From: an uncultured Clostridia bacterium
Lineage (GTDB): Bacteria; Bacillota; Clostridia; Oscillospirales; Ruminococcaceae
Reading direction: 5' to 3'
NCBI GenBank assembly: GCA_947302065.1
Contig: CAMYUO010000081.1
Span: forward strand, 1 to 7,543
Length of the DNA stretch: 7,543 bases
The notes beneath the pieces were generated by a model that worked only from the letters and a program-made list of their open reading frames with translations, did not search any database and was not told the origin of the DNA. Positions 5,800-7,543 of this stretch are shown here, one piece after another. The position numbers were made by a program, and so were the translations under genes. Position 1 is the first letter of the stretch. Each line of letters starts with the position of its first letter.

Positions 5800-5826
5800 C
5801 AGAGCCTTCCGAAATGGGAGGCTCTG
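5800..5826. terminator. Hairpin between convergent genes, probable bidirectional terminator
   Basis: CAGAGCCTTCC (5800-5810) pairs with GGGAGGCTCTG (5816-5826) over 11 bp with one wobble, around GAAAT. The minus-strand side is followed by TTTGCTTTG, and the plus side has only a weak T content. It probably ends the lysozyme unit and the minus-strand gene at 5868-6227. Confidence 0.7.
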
Positions 5827-5867
5827 TCTGCGAAAGTGAGGTATTTATGACTACTAAACAGGAATTG

Positions 5868-6227
5868 TCAATGGGTAAGAAAGAAAATGATGCCGATGGC
5901 AGCAAGTGCGATGAAATATATCAAGCCGATAACAAAAATGATGTCGCTGACGGAGGTGTTCGAGCGCTTGCGGCGGTTCTGCAGATAGTCGGCATATTTT
6001 TGCGTGTGCGGATGCACCTGCGTGTCCGGGCGGTAAGAGCTGCTGTGGAAAGCACCCTTCGGCGCATTTGTGCGAGGCGGCAGATAGCTGTCCTGCGGCA
6101 GCTCGTCGTCAAACAGTTCGAACGGGTCATCGCCTGTCATCTGGGTGTAGGCATAATAATAGAAAAGCTGCTCCTGCGGATCGTCACTGAATAAGCCGAA
6201 GCCGTCATCGTGAAAATCGTTCATCAT
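5868..6227 (-). CDS. Acidic tail-anchored membrane protein of unknown function
   Basis: A 119-residue protein not matched to any family I know. The N-terminal half is acidic and aromatic (DDPQEQLFYYYAY, then DDPFELFDDELPQD). The middle is polar and basic (QNRRKRSN, about residues 83-90). One hydrophobic helix (about 93-117) sits at the very C-terminus, so it is probably tail-anchored with a cytoplasmic N-terminus. ATG 6227 is chosen because AAAGGCGGTGA, one mismatch from an ideal ribosome site, lies five bases upstream. A GTG at 6236 lies inside that site. An extended -10 promoter is present. It is convergent with the lysozyme cassette and shares its hairpin. Confidence 0.7.
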   Translation of the reverse strand: MMNDFHDDGFGLFSDDPQEQLFYYYAYTQMTGDDPFELFDDELPQDSYLPPRTNAPKGAFHSSSYRPDTQVHPHTQKYADYLQNRRKRSNTSVSDIIFVIGLIYFIALAAIGIIFFLTH

Positions 6228-6274
6228 CGCCGTCACCGCCTTTCAGGTCGTATCGGTTTTGTTCTTCTGAAAGC

Positions 6275-6283
6275 ATTATAGCA
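6275..6283 (-). promoter_or_regulatory. Extended -10 promoter for the tail-anchored protein gene
   Basis: On the minus strand TGCTATAAT (6283-6275) is a perfect extended -10. No good -35 exists at 17 bases, only a weak TTACCA at 19. An extended -10 can compensate. The leader is about 40 bases long. Confidence 0.6.
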
Positions 6284-6330
6284 CACAATTTTGCGTTTGT
6301 GGTAACTTTTTTTGGACAGTTGACAAAAAT

Positions 6331-6363
6331 AAAAGCCCTCAGGCAATGACCTGAGAGCTTTTT
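6331..6363. terminator. Bidirectional terminator after the serine tRNA operon
   Basis: CTCAGG (6338-6343) pairs with CCTGAG (6350-6355). After one C/A mismatch, AAAAGC pairs with GCTTTT. The stem is followed by a T-run on both strands (GCTTTTT on plus, CTTTTATTTTTG on minus). It begins ten bases after the 3' end of tRNA-Ser(GCU), so its main job is to end the minus-strand tRNA transcript. Confidence 0.85.
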
Positions 6364-6372
6364 GCTATGCTA

Positions 6373-6459
6373 CGCGGATTGAGGGATTTGAACCCTCGCG
6401 CCCGTTTCCAGACCTACTCCCTTAGCAGGGGAGCCCCTTCACCACTTGGGTAAATCCGC
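6373..6459 (-). tRNA. tRNA-Ser (anticodon GCU)
   Basis: The acceptor stem GCGGATT (6459-6453) pairs with AATCCGC (6380-6374), with discriminator G at 6373. The anticodon stem is CTCCC/GGGAG around CTGCTAA, giving GCU (6426-6424), which reads AGC/AGU serine codons. A long variable arm and the T-arm GAGGGTTCAAATCCCTC are present, as expected for a class II tRNA. CCA is not encoded. It is the second gene of the tRNA operon. Confidence 0.96.
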
Positions 6460-6480
6460 AAACAGCGTATAGAAAATATG

Positions 6481-6569
6481 TGGCGGACAGGGTGGGATTC
6501 GAACCCACGGTACGTTGCCGTATCACCGGTTTTCAAGACCGGCTCCTTAAACCACTCGGACACCTGTCC
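6481..6569 (-). tRNA. tRNA-Ser (anticodon UGA)
   Basis: The acceptor stem GGACAGG (6569-6563) pairs with CCTGTCC (6491-6485), followed by discriminator G and an encoded CCA (6483-6481). The anticodon arm CCGGT-CTTGAAA-ACCGG gives UGA (6535-6533), which reads UCN serine codons. It has a long variable arm and a normal GGTTCGAATCC T-loop. It is the first gene of the operon, 21 bases before tRNA-Ser(GCU). Confidence 0.97.
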
Positions 6570-6570
6570 A

Positions 6571-6608
6571 ATCAGAAGTCAGAGGTCAGAGGTAAGATCT
6601 CTGTCCTC
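6571..6608 (-). repeat. Heptamer repeats and hairpin in the tRNA operon leader
   Basis: Three tandem 7-mers occur on the plus strand: ATCAGAA, GTCAGAG, GTCAGAG (6571-6591). The last overlaps a hairpin, GAGG-T-CAGAG (6582-6591) against CTCTG-T-CCTC (6599-6608). They lie just before the mature 5' end of tRNA-Ser(UGA) and may shape the precursor for processing, or be slippage products. Confidence 0.45.
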
Positions 6609-6623
6609 GTTAGCGACTTAATT

Positions 6624-6652
6624 ATTTTATCACATATTCGCCGTGTTGTCAA
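6624..6652 (-). promoter_or_regulatory. Promoter of the serine tRNA operon
   Basis: On the minus strand, a perfect TTGACA (6652-6647) and TAAAAT (6629-6624) are separated by 17 bases. The start is expected near 6617, about 48 bases before the mature tRNA. Confidence 0.85.
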
Positions 6653-6662
6653 TAGGTTTTTC

Positions 6663-6691
6663 GCAAAAAAATCAGATAGTGCAAAAAAATC
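6663..6691. repeat. 11-bp direct repeat of A-tract sequence
   Basis: GCAAAAAAATC occurs at 6663-6673 and 6681-6691, an 18-bp period, with a related GCAAAAAC at 6704-6711. The repeats lie between the divergent tRNA and secG promoters. They may act as UP-like or bent-DNA elements. Confidence 0.5.
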
Positions 6692-6714
6692 TTTATTAAA
6701 TTTTGCAAAAACAC

Positions 6715-6743
6715 TTGCAATTTGCCAAGAAGTGTGCTATACT
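6715..6743 (+). promoter_or_regulatory. secG promoter
   Basis: TTGCAA (6715-6720) and TATACT (6738-6743) are separated by 17 bases, with TG one base before the -10 (extended -10). The start is expected near 6750, giving a leader of about 28 bases. Confidence 0.85.
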
Positions 6744-6777
6744 ATCTAAGATATTTATTAATACGGAGGGAAATATA

Positions 6778-7038
6778 ATGAGCGTAATGGAGATCGTGGC
6801 AGGATCGGTGCTGATTTTAGTCAGCCTCATCCTCGTTTTGATAGTACTTTCAATGGAATCCAAGGATCAGGGACTTACATCGGCGATCGGCGGCGGATAC
6901 AACGAGTCGTTCTACGGAAAGAACGGCGGAAACACCAAGGAAGCTAAGCTTTCCAAGATCGCAAGAGTTTGCTCGGTACTGTTGTTCATCGTAACACTTG
7001 GAGTAAACATTGTGGTATCTATTTACTTTAACAAGTAA
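6778..7038 (+). CDS. secG: Preprotein translocase subunit SecG
   Basis: An 86-residue small membrane protein, the usual size for SecG, the accessory subunit of the SecYEG channel. It has two hydrophobic helices (about residues 5-24 and 62-83) joined by a cytoplasmic loop with the family's GLTSAIGGG motif (32-40). The start at ATG 6778 follows GGAGGG (6765-6770) by seven bases. The frame is open further upstream to 6703, but the promoter at 6715-6743 excludes those starts. It is followed at once by a terminator, so it is mostly transcribed alone. Confidence 0.93.
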   Translation: MSVMEIVAGSVLILVSLILVLIVLSMESKDQGLTSAIGGGYNESFYGKNGGNTKEAKLSKIARVCSVLLFIVTLGVNIVVSIYFNK

Positions 7039-7046
7039 GACACGAG

Positions 7047-7075
7047 GCTGTTGCAGATCATGCAGCAGCTTTTTT
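7047..7075 (+). terminator. Rho-independent terminator after secG
   Basis: GCTGTTGCA (7047-7055) pairs with TGCAGCAGC (7061-7069), nine pairs with one wobble, around GATCA. Six T residues follow. The next gene's ribosome site lies just beyond, so read-through or leakage must supply that gene unless another promoter exists; none is evident in the short gap. Confidence 0.9.
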
Positions 7076-7091
7076 GTTTAAGGAGGAAAAA

Positions 7092-7543
7092 ATGAAAAGG
7101 ATAAGCGTTTCTACCGGCAGGATAAGGGCACTGTTTGACTGCTTTGACGATTCGATGATACAAAGCTGTTTTGAGGGCGTTTACGGCGAGCTTTGGTGTG
7201 ATGACGAGAACGATCCGCAGACTGCGGTGATAGTCTCGGGTGATTTTCACTATCTTGCGGGTAAGCCTGCGTATGCAGACGAGGTGATGGCTTTTGCAAA
7301 GGATAAGCCTCACGCTGTGTTCGTGCCGTCGTGCGACGGGTGGTTTGGTCTGCTCAATGCAAGCTGTGACAACTCGCTGAGAAAAGTGGACAGGTATCAT
7401 ATGCGTGCGCCTGAAAACGGCTTTGACAGGCAGCAGCTCAAACAGATCCTCAAAGCTCTCAGACCGCTGAGACTCTATGCCTGCGACATCTTTCCGATCG
7501 GGGAGAAGGAGTTTAACGAGTGCCGCAAATCAAGCTGGGCATA
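7092..7543 (+). CDS. GNAT-type acetyltransferase, N-terminal part (truncated by window edge)
   Basis: An open frame of 150 codons without a stop before the edge. A strong AAGGAGG (7080-7086) fixes ATG 7092. Residues such as GVYGELWCDDENDPQTAVIVSGDF, followed by YLAGKP, resemble the N-terminal half of the GNAT acetyltransferase group Pfam calls GNAT_acetyltran (PF12746). The acetyl-CoA-binding motif would lie beyond the edge and cannot be checked. The substrate is unknown. The gene starts 16 bases after the secG terminator T-run. Confidence 0.65.
   Translation, partial: MKRISVSTGRIRALFDCFDDSMIQSCFEGVYGELWCDDENDPQTAVIVSGDFHYLAGKPAYADEVMAFAKDKPHAVFVPSCDGWFGLLNASCDNSLRKVDRYHMRAPENGFDRQQLKQILKALRPLRLYACDIFPIGEKEFNECRKSSWA

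Noticed and set aside
5814..6194. Plus-strand 126-codon frame
   Set aside because: It is antisense to the tail-anchored protein gene, which has a promoter, a good ribosome site and a membrane helix. The plus-strand translation is Arg- and Val-rich in the way of a shadow frame.
6373..6459. tRNA-Ser as a phage attachment site for the cassette
   Set aside because: No second copy of the tRNA 3' end is seen in the window and no integrase is present, so integration at this tRNA is not supported here.
6480..6749. Plus-strand frame starting MADRVGFEPTVRC, 89 codons
   Set aside because: This is the well-known false protein read from the antisense of a serine tRNA gene. It covers tRNA-Ser(UGA) and its promoter.

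Overview
The window reads as chromosomal DNA from a spore-forming Firmicute of the Clostridia, most likely a Ruminococcus-like Oscillospiraceae. This is an inference from a clear SpoVT orthologue, strong AGGAGG-type ribosome binding sites, near-consensus sigma-A promoters, heavy use of AGG and ATA codons and moderate GC content. No species call is possible from the sequence alone.

Layout: (1) Positions 1-168 hold the unresolved end of an upstream transcription unit and its terminator. (2) Positions 189-1886 form a self-contained two-gene operon: a consensus promoter with an operator-like repeat at the start site, a membrane-anchored alpha/beta hydrolase, a TetR-family regulator whose start overlaps the hydrolase stop, and a strong hairpin. 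The regulator probably represses its own operon. (3) Positions 1911-2204 carry, on the minus strand, a short transcription unit with a good promoter. Its 65-codon product ends in what looks like the C-terminal tip of a GGDEF (diguanylate cyclase) domain. (4) Positions 2223-2930 hold two adjacent perfect 13-bp palindromes, then spoVT and a strong terminator.

(5) Positions 3034-5826 are the most interesting part: a compact plus-strand cassette with phage-type products. It encodes a BppU-like baseplate/receptor-binding protein, a small beta-rich tail-type protein, an overlooked cysteine-rich microprotein, and a GH25 lysozyme with a C-terminal extension. Its promoter carries a perfect Firmicute LexA (SOS) box, CGAACAAAAGTTCG, near the predicted start site, and a near-perfect second box inside the promoter spacer. 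No capsid, portal, tape-measure, integrase or holin gene is visible. It therefore looks like an orphan, DNA-damage-inducible tail-fibre/lysin module rather than a prophage.

(6) Positions 5868-6283 hold a convergent minus-strand gene for an acidic, C-terminally membrane-anchored protein of unknown function. (7) Positions 6331-6652 are a minus-strand operon of two serine tRNAs (UGA, then GCU) with its own promoter and terminator. (8) Divergent from it are secG (6778-7038) with promoter and terminator, and then the beginning of a GNAT-type acetyltransferase gene that runs off the right edge.

Housekeeping genes (spoVT, tRNA-Ser, secG) flank the accessory cassette, so it sits in an otherwise ordinary chromosomal neighbourhood.
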